A DNA stretch of 64,000 nt from UBA5072 sp041737175 (GCA_041737175.1 JBGSSF010000034.1:62001-126000); one strand, 5' to 3'. Counted from the first letter of the stretch, positions 43,115 through 52,741 are shown. Notes: generated from the sequence alone by a model not told the origin. Translations and numbers: made by a program.

Positions 43115-45355
43115 ATGATGAAGCAAATTCTGCAGGGACTCTTTACTGTCCTTTTGTTTGTAGGTGCCCAGATAAAGGTTAATGCACAGGAATTGACAAG
43201 AATTGAAAGATTGCCTGCGCCGGTTGAGTTCGATGGCCGTCCCTTTGAGGTGGCCTGGGATGGATTGGATAATTTTCCACTGAAAATGAATCGTCCGAAT
43301 TTCGGAAATGATCCTTCTGAGGCCAGTGAGGTGATGCTGGCGTATGACAATGAGTTTCTTTGGGTGGGAGCGCGTTTGTACATGCGTGATGTAAAGAAAA
43401 TATTTGTCAACAGCAAAAAAAGGGATGCAGAACTGTTTGGATTTGATTCCTTTGGAATATTGCTGGATACCTATAACGACAATGAAAACAGCCTCGCATT
43501 TTTTACCACCCCAACAGGCCTCAGAACAGACTACACTGTTTCAAACGATGCATCGGGAGGTGGTGGTGGACCGGGATTCGATGCCCTGAACTTCAGCTGG
43601 AATACTTTCTGGGACGTCAAAACAACGCAGGATGAAAAAGGATGGTATGTGGAAATGCGGATACCCTTTGCGAGCCTTAAGTTCAAACCCTCCAATGATA
43701 TCGCTACCATGGGTTTGATTATCAGTCGGACTGTTAGTTCCAATAATGAAACAGATACCTGGCCTGCCATTGACCCAAAGTATGGTTTCATGGCCACCAA
43801 TAAACCCTCCCTGGCCAATACGGTTGAATTTCTGGGCGTCCGGCCTTTGAAACCCATATACCTATCACCCTATGTAATTGGAGGATTTTCACGGGATTGG
43901 GAAATGAGTGAAACAGAAACACAATACCTGAAAAATGACAATCCTGATTTCAATGCCGGTCTGGATGTGAAATACAATATAAATAGCAACCTGACCCTGG
44001 ACCTGACAGCCAATACTGATTTTGCCCAGGTAGAGGCTGATGATCAGCAGGTGAATCTAACGCGGTACTCCATGTTCTTTCCGGAGAAAAGAATGTTTTT
44101 TCAGGAAAGGTCAAGTATATTCAGTTTTAGTTTGGGCGGGCAATCCGATGATCTGTTTTACAGCCGCAACATTGGAATAGCAAACAGAATCCCGGTCCGA
44201 ATTTATGGAGGTGCCAGATTGGTTGGCCGTATTGGTAAATGGGACATGGGATTTCTGGATATGCAGACTGAGGAGCATGAAGATACTCCGGGTGAGAATT
44301 TTGGCGTTTTACGTATGCGCCGGCAGGTCATCAATCCTAATTCCTATGTTGGAGGTATTTTCACTTCCAGGTTGGGAATGAATGGTGCCCAGAACTATGC
44401 TTATGGTTTGGACGGGATATTCAGACTCTTTGGTGATGATTATCTCAATTTGAAGGCTGCTCAGTCTTATGATAATGAGATCAGCAATAACATTGCTTCC
44501 ATTGATCCTGCCTTTTTCATGGTGAACTGGGAACGAAGGTCCGAAAAGGGATTCGCGTACAATTTTAACTACTCGTTTTCCGGACAGAAATTCAAGCCCG
44601 GAATAGGGTTTGTACAGCGTCCCGGAGTACAGGGATTTAATGGAGCCCTGATATACGGCTGGATGCCTGGTGAGGAGTCCTGGCTGTTTAATTATAATGT
44701 CAAGGTGATAGGAGAGCGTTATACCAGGTTGGAGGACGGAAAACTGGAATCGATACGGATAATGCCGCAACTGGAGTTTGAAACGAAGAAGGAATATGGA
44801 GCTGAGCTGGCTGTGGAATTCCAGCAGGAGGGAGTACTTGGGGATTACGAATTGACAGACAGCATCTGGATAAAATCAGGCAATTATTCTTTTACAACTC
44901 TAAGTGCTGAGATCCGCACGCCCCAGTCAAAAAAAGTGTCTGCCTTTATCATGGCAAACGGGGGAGAGTTTTTTGATGGACGGAGATACGGGTTCATGGC
45001 CATGTCCATGATGAATGTTTCAGCCTCATTTCAGCTGTCAGTTGGTTATGAATTCAACGCTATCCGTTTTCCGGACAGGGAAAAATACAACAGGCTTAAT
45101 ATCCATTCCACCAATGTGAAAGCCTTGTATATGTTGAATACAAAAATTTCCGCCAGCGTTATGGTTCAATATCTTAATACGGAGGATGAGTTCTTAACCA
45201 ATTTCAGGTTGCGTTTCAATCCCCGTGAAGGGAATGATTTTTACCTTGTTTACAATGAATTTCGTGGCATCAATAACCGGAATGAAATTCCCGAGCCTCC
45301 GAATTTCTTTAACCGCACCATTATGCTGAAATATACGCATACCTTTAGGCTGTAA
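43115..45355 (+). CDS. DUF5916 outer-membrane protein with CBM9-like N-terminal domain
   Basis: About 746 residues from the ATG-ATG at 43115; a TTG nine codons upstream is in frame. The signal peptide ends KVNAQE. Residues to about 220 form a carbohydrate-binding family 9-like sandwich (PVEFDGRPFEVAWDGL, VMLAYDNEFLWVGARLY). The remainder looks like an outer-membrane beta-barrel (alternating strands such as NLTLDLTANTDFAQVEADDQQVNLTRY and FFPEKRMFFQERSSIF, ending in LKYTHTFRL with a terminal hydrophobic residue). Function of DUF5916 proteins is unknown. It is 40 bp upstream of the LytS-like kinase, which may regulate it. Confidence 0.85.
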   Translation: MMKQILQGLFTVLLFVGAQIKVNAQELTRIERLPAPVEFDGRPFEVAWDGLDNFPLKMNRPNFGNDPSEASEVMLAYDNEFLWVGARLYMRDVKKIFVNSKKRDAELFGFDSFGILLDTYNDNENSLAFFTTPTGLRTDYTVSNDASGGGGGPGFDALNFSWNTFWDVKTTQDEKGWYVEMRIPFASLKFKPSNDIATMGLIISRTVSSNNETDTWPAIDPKYGFMATNKPSLANTVEFLGVRPLKPIYLSPYVIGGFSRDWEMSETETQYLKNDNPDFNAGLDVKYNINSNLTLDLTANTDFAQVEADDQQVNLTRYSMFFPEKRMFFQERSSIFSFSLGGQSDDLFYSRNIGIANRIPVRIYGGARLVGRIGKWDMGFLDMQTEEHEDTPGENFGVLRMRRQVINPNSYVGGIFTSRLGMNGAQNYAYGLDGIFRLFGDDYLNLKAAQSYDNEISNNIASIDPAFFMVNWERRSEKGFAYNFNYSFSGQKFKPGIGFVQRPGVQGFNGALIYGWMPGEESWLFNYNVKVIGERYTRLEDGKLESIRIMPQLEFETKKEYGAELAVEFQQEGVLGDYELTDSIWIKSGNYSFTTLSAEIRTPQSKKVSAFIMANGGEFFDGRRYGFMAMSMMNVSASFQLSVGYEFNAIRFPDREKYNRLNIHSTNVKALYMLNTKISASVMVQYLNTEDEFLTNFRLRFNPREGNDFYLVYNEFRGINNRNEIPEPPNFFNRTIMLKYTHTFRL

Positions 45356-45394
45356 ATCAATTCGAAATGAGTAACTTTTGATACGAATTCATCC

Positions 45395-46414
45395 ATGAAC
45401 ATGCAAAAGAAGATATTGTTGCAGTCGGTTTTTTGGATCGTTGTTTTTCTGATCACCCAGGCCTTATCACCAGGTGGGGGTCATTCACCCCGCGCTTTTG
45501 TGTTTGAATTAATTTGCGTTGTATTCTATGCCATCGTGTTTTATGTGAATGTACTTCTACTATTCCCCAGGTATTATGAAAAAAATACTACCCATTATAT
45601 ATTGCTCAGTGTTGCGATAATATTGATAACGTTTGTGATTATATATCAAATCAGTCATCATATTTTCTGGAACCGGGAGCAGCGTTCTGACCGACATCAC
45701 AAAGACTGGTTTGAGGTTTTTATTTCCTTCAGGCATTTGTTCTGGCTTGCTTTCATTTATATAATAGGTACCATTTATTCAATCCAACATTTATTAAACC
45801 AACAAATCATTCACAATAAAAAAGTCATGGAAGAGAAGCTCCAGACTGAACTTCAGTTGCTGAAAGCACAGATCAATCCTCACTTTTTGTTCAATGCACT
45901 GAATAATGTGTATTCCCTGACCTATATGAAATCGGAGAAAGCCCCCGATAGTATTCTTAAGCTTTCGGATATGTTGCGTTACGTTATTGAGGATTGCAGT
46001 CATGAAAAGGTCGCCTTGCGAAATGAAATCACCTATATGGAGAACCTGATCGATTTCTATAAAATGAAAAGTCCGGGTAAACGCAAAGTAGATTTCACCC
46101 AAAAAGTGGAAAATATGGATGTTCATATTGCCCCCATGCTGTTCATTCCCTTTATCGAGAACAGTTTTAAATACAGCCGCATTGAGGAAGATAAAACCGG
46201 ATTCATTTCCATCTTTCTGCAGGAGAAAGCCGGAAGACTGCATTTTACCATCCGGAATTCAATTTTCAGGGAACGAACCATTCTGAATGGCTCCGGTAGG
46301 GGTATTGTCAATGTGAAACAGCGGCTTGATATTATTTATCCAAAGAAATATGAACTCATGACTCGTGATAAGGATAATGTGTACCATGTAGAACTTGAAA
46401 TCGATCTGACATGA
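45395..46414 (+). CDS. LytS/YpdA-type sensor histidine kinase
   Basis: A 339-residue membrane kinase with about four N-terminal spans and the His_kinase (LytS) core. The phospho-His is in AQINPHFLFNALNNVYSLTY; the ATP lid residues are in LFIPFIENSFKYSR and GSGRGIVNVKQRL. It overlaps the LytTR regulator by 4 bp (ATGA), forming a two-gene signalling unit. Confidence 0.93.
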   Translation: MNMQKKILLQSVFWIVVFLITQALSPGGGHSPRAFVFELICVVFYAIVFYVNVLLLFPRYYEKNTTHYILLSVAIILITFVIIYQISHHIFWNREQRSDRHHKDWFEVFISFRHLFWLAFIYIIGTIYSIQHLLNQQIIHNKKVMEEKLQTELQLLKAQINPHFLFNALNNVYSLTYMKSEKAPDSILKLSDMLRYVIEDCSHEKVALRNEITYMENLIDFYKMKSPGKRKVDFTQKVENMDVHIAPMLFIPFIENSFKYSRIEEDKTGFISIFLQEKAGRLHFTIRNSIFRERTILNGSGRGIVNVKQRLDIIYPKKYELMTRDKDNVYHVELEIDLT

Positions 46415-47121
46415 GACTTACCTGTGTCATAGTGGACGATGAATTTCTGGCCAGACAGTACCTGAAGGATTACGTGGAAAGGATATCTTTCCTTGACCTG
46501 GTTGGGGATTATGATTCTCCCCTGATGATCCTTGAGCAATTAAAACAAAATGCCATCGACATACTTTTCCTGGACATACAAATGCCTGATATATCTGGGA
46601 TTGATTTCATAAAAACCCTGCATACACAACCGTATATCATATTGACCACAGCTTACAAAGAATATGCCATCGAAGGATATGAGCTTAATGTAATTGATTA
46701 CCTGCTAAAACCGATTTCTTTTGACAGGTTTCTGAAAGCCGTAAATAAAGTGACTGACAGGCTCCGGAAGGAAGGAAAATTCAATACAGGAATGGATGAG
46801 GAACCGGTTTTGAAAGATACTTACATGACCATTCGTGCCGACAGAAAATGGTATAAGATCCATTATGATGATCTTTTTTATATAGAAGGACAGAAAGCAT
46901 ACGTCACCTTTCACACAAGGAATAAAAAAATTACAGCACTATTTTCATTGAAGGATCTGGAGGATAAGCTTCCAGCAGGCATGTTCATACGAATCCATAA
47001 ATCTTTCATTGTTTCTGTCAGGCACATAGAAACACTCGAGGGTAACCTGATCGGAATCTGTGGTCAGAAATTACCGGTCGGCAGCAGCTATCGCACCCAG
47101 GTCGATAATTTATTTTCCTGA
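46411..47121 (+). CDS. LytTR-family response regulator
   Basis: A 236-residue regulator. The receiver domain has CVIVDDE, phospho-Asp in IDILFLDIQMPDISG, and TTAYKEYAIEGYELNVIDYLLKPISFDRF. The LytTR DNA-binding domain (about 135-236) includes YIEGQKAYVTFHT, LEDKLPAGMFIRIHKSFIVSVRHIE and LPVGSSYR. Partner of the preceding kinase. Confidence 0.95.
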   Translation: MRLTCVIVDDEFLARQYLKDYVERISFLDLVGDYDSPLMILEQLKQNAIDILFLDIQMPDISGIDFIKTLHTQPYIILTTAYKEYAIEGYELNVIDYLLKPISFDRFLKAVNKVTDRLRKEGKFNTGMDEEPVLKDTYMTIRADRKWYKIHYDDLFYIEGQKAYVTFHTRNKKITALFSLKDLEDKLPAGMFIRIHKSFIVSVRHIETLEGNLIGICGQKLPVGSSYRTQVDNLFS

Positions 47122-47196
47122 TTTGATTGATTCTCTGCAGAAAAATAAGTAAATTAGGTAAAGCAATCTGACTGGTTAATCACCTAATCCCTTATT

Positions 47197-47964
47197 ATGA
47201 TGAATACATATATTTATCTGAGTGTTTTGCCTGAGGCCCTGATTGCCTCCATGCTACCTCCCAAGGATTTTGCAGAGTACCTCGCGACCGGCACACGTAA
47301 AAAAACACGGGGACAGGCTATCTTTTTTGAAGTGGATCAGGACATCGCACGGAACCTGTTGCCTGCAGAATACATTAATAAAAGATGCGTGCGCAAACCC
47401 GATGGCTCACCCAAAAGTTCCGTATATCTCTCAGTCTACCGAGCCCTGGAGCATATTCCCCTGCGGGCTTTAAGGAACCTGTTCCTGGTGACTGAAGATG
47501 GGAGAATGCTGGAGCTGAATAAAGGACCCTATGATTTGAAAACCGAAAAACAAAAACAGCTTCATCTCTACCAGGAACTTTGTCCCGTTACTCCTATCAT
47601 AGCCAGCAATCTTTCTCCTTCGGCCTTTGCGAAGGAGTTAACATCTGAAAGCGAACAGGTATATATGCCCAAGCTTATGTTTGTTGAATTGATGCTCGAT
47701 CAGCTGGCACTTGATCCTGTGCGCGGATCGGCTCAAAATCTGCCTTATACGGATATCGGACATCTGCGGGATTGCCTGATTATTCTGAAAAATGAAGCAG
47801 GAAAAACACGCAAAACCGTGCAGCGGACCTTTAATGGTACACTGTTGTACAGGACCTGCACCAATGGATTCTTTGTGGCTTCCAAGGACGAATTCATCTA
47901 CTATCCTTATCCGACGATGCAACAACTGGAGGAGGTGAATTACGATTTTTGGAGGTCGTTTTAG
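47197..47964 (+). CDS. conserved-looking hypothetical protein
   Basis: A 255-residue soluble protein without signal or membrane span, 75 bp after the LytTR gene. Features: an opening YIYLSVLPEALIASMLPPKDFAEYLATG and an adjacent KKTRGQAIFFEVD, a central VYLSVYRALEHIPL, and FFVASKDEFIYYPYPTMQQLEEVNYDFWRSF at the end. No catalytic motif is recognised. I do not know its family. It is convergent with the helicase gene, sharing the palindromic region at 47975-48025. Confidence 0.65.
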   Translation: MMNTYIYLSVLPEALIASMLPPKDFAEYLATGTRKKTRGQAIFFEVDQDIARNLLPAEYINKRCVRKPDGSPKSSVYLSVYRALEHIPLRALRNLFLVTEDGRMLELNKGPYDLKTEKQKQLHLYQELCPVTPIIASNLSPSAFAKELTSESEQVYMPKLMFVELMLDQLALDPVRGSAQNLPYTDIGHLRDCLIILKNEAGKTRKTVQRTFNGTLLYRTCTNGFFVASKDEFIYYPYPTMQQLEEVNYDFWRSF

Positions 47965-47974
47965 GGATGAGGAA

Positions 47975-48025
47975 CCCTTGAAGCGGTCCAAAGACCCTTC
48001 AAGGGTCCGAAGACCGCTTGAAGGG
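47975..48025. repeat. nested inverted repeat at a convergent gene end
   Basis: CCCTTGAAGCGGTC (47975-47988) pairs with GACCGCTTGAAGGG (48012-48025) with one mismatch; between them is the perfect 15-bp palindrome GACCCTTCAAGGGTC (47993-48007). It covers the last codons of the helicase and the 3' side of the hypothetical gene, so it may serve as a two-way transcript end. A related arm, GGGATCTTTGGACCGGTC, extends to 48040. Confidence 0.8.
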
Positions 48026-50539
48026 ATCTTTGGACCGGTCACTGCCAGTCTTGTGTTTTGCTGTAAATTCAAGGTGCTTCACCACAAACCTTAATTCGCT
48101 CCACGAAACCTGCTCACCCAATGCTGATTTTACTGGTCCCAGCTGGTAATCACCGTTTCCTTCGAAATGGGAGGCAATGAATTCCGTCTTTCCGGGAGAA
48201 ACAAATTCGGTAACCGGGATGTCACCCGTGCCAACATAATGTGCCAGGTGACCTTCAATGGTGGATGGCGCCATATTCCTTTCCTCGGCGATTTGTGACA
48301 CCGTTTTCCCGGCCTTGTAGAGGTTGAGACTTGTTAATTTGGTGTCAACCCTGACTTTGGCAGGCGGTTTTTTTGCGATAAATACATTGGCAGGTGTTTC
48401 CAGGTTATTATCCTCGCAAAAAGCCTGTATGATCGATAAAAGCTCATCCCCGTATTTCTCCGTCTTTACCTTCCCCATACCTTTGACCTTTTTCAGTTCC
48501 CTGACCGACATCGGCAGGAAATTGGTCAGCGTTGCAAGTGTGGCCTGGGGAAGAACCATGTAATGCGGCTGATCCTGTTCCAAAGCTTTATGGTTACGCC
48601 AGATTTTCAACTTGTTGTAAAGAGCAGGATGCTGAATGGTGCCGGAAGTATCCTCAACGGACCTGATTACCGGAGTTTTAGCAGGAGGCACTTCAATCGC
48701 CGCCTTGGCTTTTGCCTCAAGATAAGCCTGTACTTTAAAACCGGACCTGATCGTGTGCAGACAGACTTGTTTGATTTGCGTTTCCTGTCTTAATCTGGTC
48801 AATGCATCGGTAATGACCTTCCTGACATCCTTGTTGTCGGTCTCAACAACTATCCCCGCCATAACTTCCTGCATGGCATTTTCGAGTTTATCGGAAAAGA
48901 ACTCCCCGGCTTTTTGTATTCTTTCCTGCAGCTTATCATTGGTCTCAGCATCCGGATTCAGCAAGATCAGATTTCTCAACTGGGGATAAAACTTAGCGGA
49001 CACTCCGACAAGGTCCGAATTGACAGAAACCAGGGCCATATCCAGAATATTTTCCGGATTGCCCAGGATGCTTTCCCGGTTGTCCTGTAAAAGCTTATGG
49101 CAGTAATGCAAACCACGAACAAGCGGCGTGAAGTCGAACAATTCCGTCAGCAACATCTGCTGATAGATCTTTTTCGACTCAGCCAGCTGTTCCTGATCGG
49201 GTTGATTCTGCTCTGCTTCATGAACAAAGCCCGTTACCGTCGGATCACTGATGATGCCCCGCTGGGTGACCTGTGTGCTCAACACGAGACCCTCGAGTGT
49301 TCTGCACCTGCTTAATGCAACATATACCTGTCCGTGCGCAAAAGCTGCACTGGCATCTATAATGGCCTTGTCAAAAGTGAGTCCCTGGCTTTTGTGAATG
49401 GTAATGGCCCAGGCGAGTTTCAACGGATACTGGGTAAAGGTTCCGATTACGGTTTCATCAATTTCTTTCGATTCCGGATTGAGGGAATACTTCATATTTT
49501 GCCACTCCGTCATTTCCACCGGTATGATACCGTCGTCCCCAGGACACTGAACAACAATTGTATCCTCCTCAAAATCAACAATTCTGCCTATTTTCCCGTT
49601 GTAGTAAAGTTTGTCCCTTGACAGATCATTTTTAACAAACATTACCTGGGCCCCGATTTTAAATACAAGTTCAAAAGCCGTCGGGTAAGCGAATTCCGGA
49701 AAGTCATCCTTAATAACCGCCTTAAAGGTGCGTGTCTTACCCGGAAGTTTATTGAGCTTGAGTTCATTGATGGTTTGAGCCTGGGCATTGTGTGTGGTCA
49801 GCGTGATATAGCCTTCCTGATCGCCGGGATTGAAATGCGGATCATACCTTTTATTCAGTTCCGCAAGAGCGTCAGTATCCATCCGGTTATCCCGGATCTT
49901 GTTTAACAGATGGATAAAATCAATATCACGCTGCCGGTAAATATGTTTCAGTTCAATGGTTACATAGTTGGTCCTGCGGAGAGCCAGACTGCCAAAGAAG
50001 AAAGCGGTTTCATAGTATTTACCGATGATTTCCCAATCCTCTTCCTTAACGACCGGCGCAAGTTGCTGGATATCGCCAATCATCATCAGTTGAACGCCTC
50101 CGAAAGGCTGATTCCTGTCCTTGTATCTCCTCAGCACGGAATCCACGGCATCCAGCAAATCAGCCCGCACCATGCTGATTTCATCGATTACCAGCAGATC
50201 AAGACTTTTCAGAATATTGATCTTTTCCCGGCTCAGCTTGAAAGAGGAAGTTTCCATGGGCCCCGGAGGTTCCGACCCTATTCCTGTGGCAACATACTGT
50301 ACAGGAATGTGGGGATGAAAGGGCAACTGGAAGAACGAGTGTATGGTAACACCCCCGGCATTGATTGCTGCCACACCCGTGGGTGCCACAACAATCATAC
50401 GCTTGGGTGATATTTTTTTCAGGTTGTGAAGAAAGGTTGTTTTACCGGTTCCGGCTTTTCCTGTTAAAAACAGGTTTCGGTTGGTGTATTGAACGAAGTC
50501 GAAAGCAAGCAGAAGCTCACGGTTTTCAATTTTTTCCAT
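47999..50539 (-). CDS. Pif1/RecD-like DNA helicase with HRDC and helix-turn-helix ends
   Basis: An 846-residue helicase. The N-terminal motor has Walker A LTGKAGTGKTTFLHNL, Walker B LLVIDEISMVRADLLD, GGVQLMMIGDIQQLAPV, and a late motif LAWAITIHKSQGLTFDKAIID followed by YVALSRCRTLEGLVLST. Then comes an HRDC domain (HKALEQDQPHYMVLPQATLATL) and a helix-turn-helix region (LYKAGKTVSQIAEERNMAPSTIEGHLAHYV). Such proteins are common in Bacteroidota and act in DNA repair or replication restart. The last 16 residues (rich in Lys, Asp, Ser, Arg) are encoded by the palindromic repeat at 47975-48040, an apparent 3' insertion. Confidence 0.9.
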   Translation of the reverse strand: MEKIENRELLLAFDFVQYTNRNLFLTGKAGTGKTTFLHNLKKISPKRMIVVAPTGVAAINAGGVTIHSFFQLPFHPHIPVQYVATGIGSEPPGPMETSSFKLSREKINILKSLDLLVIDEISMVRADLLDAVDSVLRRYKDRNQPFGGVQLMMIGDIQQLAPVVKEEDWEIIGKYYETAFFFGSLALRRTNYVTIELKHIYRQRDIDFIHLLNKIRDNRMDTDALAELNKRYDPHFNPGDQEGYITLTTHNAQAQTINELKLNKLPGKTRTFKAVIKDDFPEFAYPTAFELVFKIGAQVMFVKNDLSRDKLYYNGKIGRIVDFEEDTIVVQCPGDDGIIPVEMTEWQNMKYSLNPESKEIDETVIGTFTQYPLKLAWAITIHKSQGLTFDKAIIDASAAFAHGQVYVALSRCRTLEGLVLSTQVTQRGIISDPTVTGFVHEAEQNQPDQEQLAESKKIYQQMLLTELFDFTPLVRGLHYCHKLLQDNRESILGNPENILDMALVSVNSDLVGVSAKFYPQLRNLILLNPDAETNDKLQERIQKAGEFFSDKLENAMQEVMAGIVVETDNKDVRKVITDALTRLRQETQIKQVCLHTIRSGFKVQAYLEAKAKAAIEVPPAKTPVIRSVEDTSGTIQHPALYNKLKIWRNHKALEQDQPHYMVLPQATLATLTNFLPMSVRELKKVKGMGKVKTEKYGDELLSIIQAFCEDNNLETPANVFIAKKPPAKVRVDTKLTSLNLYKAGKTVSQIAEERNMAPSTIEGHLAHYVGTGDIPVTEFVSPGKTEFIASHFEGNGDYQLGPVKSALGEQVSWSELRFVVKHLEFTAKHKTGSDRSKDPFKRSSDP

Positions 50540-50600
50540 ATTGGGCCTAAGGGTTAATAGCTAAGGATAAAGATATTATTAAAGGAACAAATAAAAAAAT

Positions 50601-50662
50601 TTCTCGCAGATTTCGCAAATTTCGCAGAAGGAAAAATCTGCGTTATCAGCGTTATTTGCGAG
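50601..50662. repeat. inverted repeat in the helicase-AraC gap
   Basis: CGCAGATTT (50605-50613) pairs with AAATCTGCG (50634-50642), and CTCGCA near 50603 pairs with TGCGAG at 50657-50662. The text is built from degenerate TTTCGCA/TCTGCG units. Just downstream (50697-50720) is CTTGTCCCT-GGTC-CCTTGTCCCT, the complement of the AGGGACA array at 54134. Confidence 0.6.
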
Positions 50663-50717
50663 AGCAATCACACTCATGCTCAATACTCATTTCCCACTTG
50701 TCCCTGGTCCCTTGTCC

Positions 50718-51605
50718 CTAATTTCTATTGCTCCTCCTGAACTCACTCGGAGTCTTCCCTGTTTTTTCCTTAAACAGCTTGCTGAAATAAAACACCGAAC
50801 AAAAGCCCAGGTTGAATGAGATCTCTTTCACACTGAGTTCCGTGTTGGTAAGCAGGTAAATGGCCTGTTTCATCCGCAAAGAGGTATGGTACTGCATGGG
50901 CGACAGTCCGGTATATTTCTTAAAGGCCTTCCGGAACATGGAATAGTTGACATTCAGATCATGGGCCAGTTCTTCAATATTCAGGTTTTTGGCCGGGTTA
51001 TCGCGGATGATGAGACATGCTTTTTGAATGGCTTTCTCAATGATGCTGTGTCTGAAATTCTCGCTCTTTTTGAGCGATATGATCTGCCCCAGTATCTGGA
51101 CCACCAGTCCTGAGCAAACCTGATGGTAGCCGGGTCTTTCAATAACAGCATAATTAAAAATTTCCTGAAAGCAGTTAATGAGATTTTCCTGAAAGCCAAT
51201 TTGTATCACCGGGGAATCAGCCAGTAATTCGGAAGACCTGATCATTTTATCCGCCATATCTCCAATAAAACCGATATAATGTTCCGTCCATCCGGTTTGT
51301 CTTAAAGGCCTGTACCGGTGCCATACATTGGGACGCAGAAGGATCACCGATCCCTCGCGGATGGGATAAGAACCATCACGGGTCTCCATGACGCCTTCTC
51401 CTTTGGTAATGTAGTTGATCTGGTACTCCTGCAGGATCCGGCCGTTATACCAGTTGAAATGATACCCAGTGGGATGTCCCGATGGCGGATAATCGGTTTC
51501 CGGTTCCACCCGGGCAGATCCTGCCACGGTAAGGTACAGTCCCCAGCTTTTATCCTCGGGGTTATGCGTCAGGTATTTGAAACTGCTCTGTGTCATTAGT
51601 ATCAT
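50718..51605 (-). CDS. AraC-family regulator, probably of L-rhamnose genes
   Basis: A 295-residue regulator, starting at the Met at 51605; the Met at 51614 would lie inside the operator repeat at 51608-51634, and 51596 is also possible. An N-terminal cupin-like sensor domain (INYITKGEGVMETRDGSYPIREGSVILLRPNVWHRYRP) is followed by two helix-turn-helix motifs at the C-terminus (LNIEELAHDLNVNYSMFRKAFKKYTGLSPMQY and LSVKEISFNLGFCSVFYFSKLFKEKTGKTPSEFRR). It is divergent from rhaT and next to rhaA, so control of rhamnose use is inferred. Confidence 0.9.
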   Translation of the reverse strand: MILMTQSSFKYLTHNPEDKSWGLYLTVAGSARVEPETDYPPSGHPTGYHFNWYNGRILQEYQINYITKGEGVMETRDGSYPIREGSVILLRPNVWHRYRPLRQTGWTEHYIGFIGDMADKMIRSSELLADSPVIQIGFQENLINCFQEIFNYAVIERPGYHQVCSGLVVQILGQIISLKKSENFRHSIIEKAIQKACLIIRDNPAKNLNIEELAHDLNVNYSMFRKAFKKYTGLSPMQYHTSLRMKQAIYLLTNTELSVKEISFNLGFCSVFYFSKLFKEKTGKTPSEFRRSNRN

Positions 51606-51607
51606 TT

Positions 51608-51634
51608 TATACAAACAATTGCGCAGTTTGTATA
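51608..51634. promoter_or_regulatory. perfect inverted repeat, likely operator of the rhamnose regulator
   Basis: TATACAAAC and GTTTGTATA, perfect 9-bp arms with a 9-bp spacer, lie in the araC-rhaT divergent gap. The right arm touches the -33 element of the rhaT promoter, a suitable place for an activator. AraC proteins often use direct repeats, so the exact binder is inferred. Confidence 0.6.
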
Positions 51635-51665
51635 TTGAAATACCATGAAATGAATAATATATTTG
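51634..51665 (+). promoter_or_regulatory. Bacteroidota-type promoter for rhaT
   Basis: ATTG (51634-51637), 20 bp spacer, then TATATTTG (51658-51665), an exact TAnnTTTG -7 box; the rhaT ATG is 40 bp on. Confidence 0.65.
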
Positions 51666-51705
51666 ATTAATGAATGAGCCAAATTACTAAATAATTTATA
51701 AAACG

Positions 51706-52731
51706 ATGGACTCTGTTCTCAGTATTATTCTGATGGCGATTGGCAGTATCTGTGCTGCCAGTTTTTATGTCCCGATTAAAAAAATCAAGGGCTGGTCCTG
51801 GGAATCCTACTGGATCGTGCAGGGCGTATTTTCATGGATCATCGTGCCGCTTCTCGTTGCATGGCTGACAGTGCCTTCCGGAACACTGGGTGCCATTATC
51901 AGTGAGGCTCCCGCTTCCTCGAAATGGATGGCTGTTTTTTACGGAGTGCTATGGGGGGTAGGCGGACTCACATTCGGACTCACCATGCGGTATTTGGGTG
52001 TTGCCCTTGGACAATCCATCGCGCTGGGCCTTTGTGCCGCTATCGGCACACTTGTACCGCCGGTGGTAGCCGGACAGAACCTGTTTGCCGACCGGGCAGG
52101 GATCCTGATGGTAATAGGTGTCGCAGTTGCCATTGCCGGCATCGCCATCATCGGTTATGCAGGTAGCCTGAAAACCAAAAACATGTCGGAAGCGGACAAA
52201 AAGAAGGCGGTTGCAGAATTTGCTTTGAAAAAGGGCATATTGATCGCGATACTGTCAGGCGTCATGAGTGCATGTTTCAATTTTGGGCTTACTGCCGGGA
52301 AACCCATTCAGGAATCGGCTTTAAACCTGGGCACAAACCCACTTTTCGCCAAAAATCCGGTGATCCTTTTTGTTACCCTGGGCGGATTTGTAACCAACCT
52401 GATCTACTGCGTTTACCTGAACATCAAGAACGGAACGGGAAAGGATTACCTTTCGGTCTCATCTTCAGTGCTGATGAATAATATCCTTTTCTCAGCCATC
52501 GGCGGAACACTCTGGTACATGCAATTCTTTTTCATGGGCATGGGTGAAAGCAAACTGCCGGTAGCTATGGTGGCATTTGCCTGGAGCATACTGATGGCCA
52601 TGAACATTACCTTCAGCAACATCTGGGGAATCATTCTGAAGGAATGGAAGGGAGCGGGGAGAAAGACCATTGCGGTGCTGGTGGTTGGCATTGTGATATT
52701 GGTATTGTCAACATTTGTAATAAAGTTGTAA
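51706..52731 (+). CDS. rhaT: L-rhamnose/proton symporter RhaT
   Basis: A 341-residue inner-membrane transporter with about ten spans. The RhaT family is recognised by GSICAASFYVPIKKIKGWSWESYWIVQGVFSWIIVP, LGVALGQSIALGLCAAIGTLVPP and GVMSACFNFGLTAGKPI. It is followed by rhaA, and the divergent AraC-type gene sits upstream with an operator-like repeat. Confidence 0.93.
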   Translation: MDSVLSIILMAIGSICAASFYVPIKKIKGWSWESYWIVQGVFSWIIVPLLVAWLTVPSGTLGAIISEAPASSKWMAVFYGVLWGVGGLTFGLTMRYLGVALGQSIALGLCAAIGTLVPPVVAGQNLFADRAGILMVIGVAVAIAGIAIIGYAGSLKTKNMSEADKKKAVAEFALKKGILIAILSGVMSACFNFGLTAGKPIQESALNLGTNPLFAKNPVILFVTLGGFVTNLIYCVYLNIKNGTGKDYLSVSSSVLMNNILFSAIGGTLWYMQFFFMGMGESKLPVAMVAFAWSILMAMNITFSNIWGIILKEWKGAGRKTIAVLVVGIVILVLSTFVIKL

Positions 52732-52741
52732 TAAAGTTATG

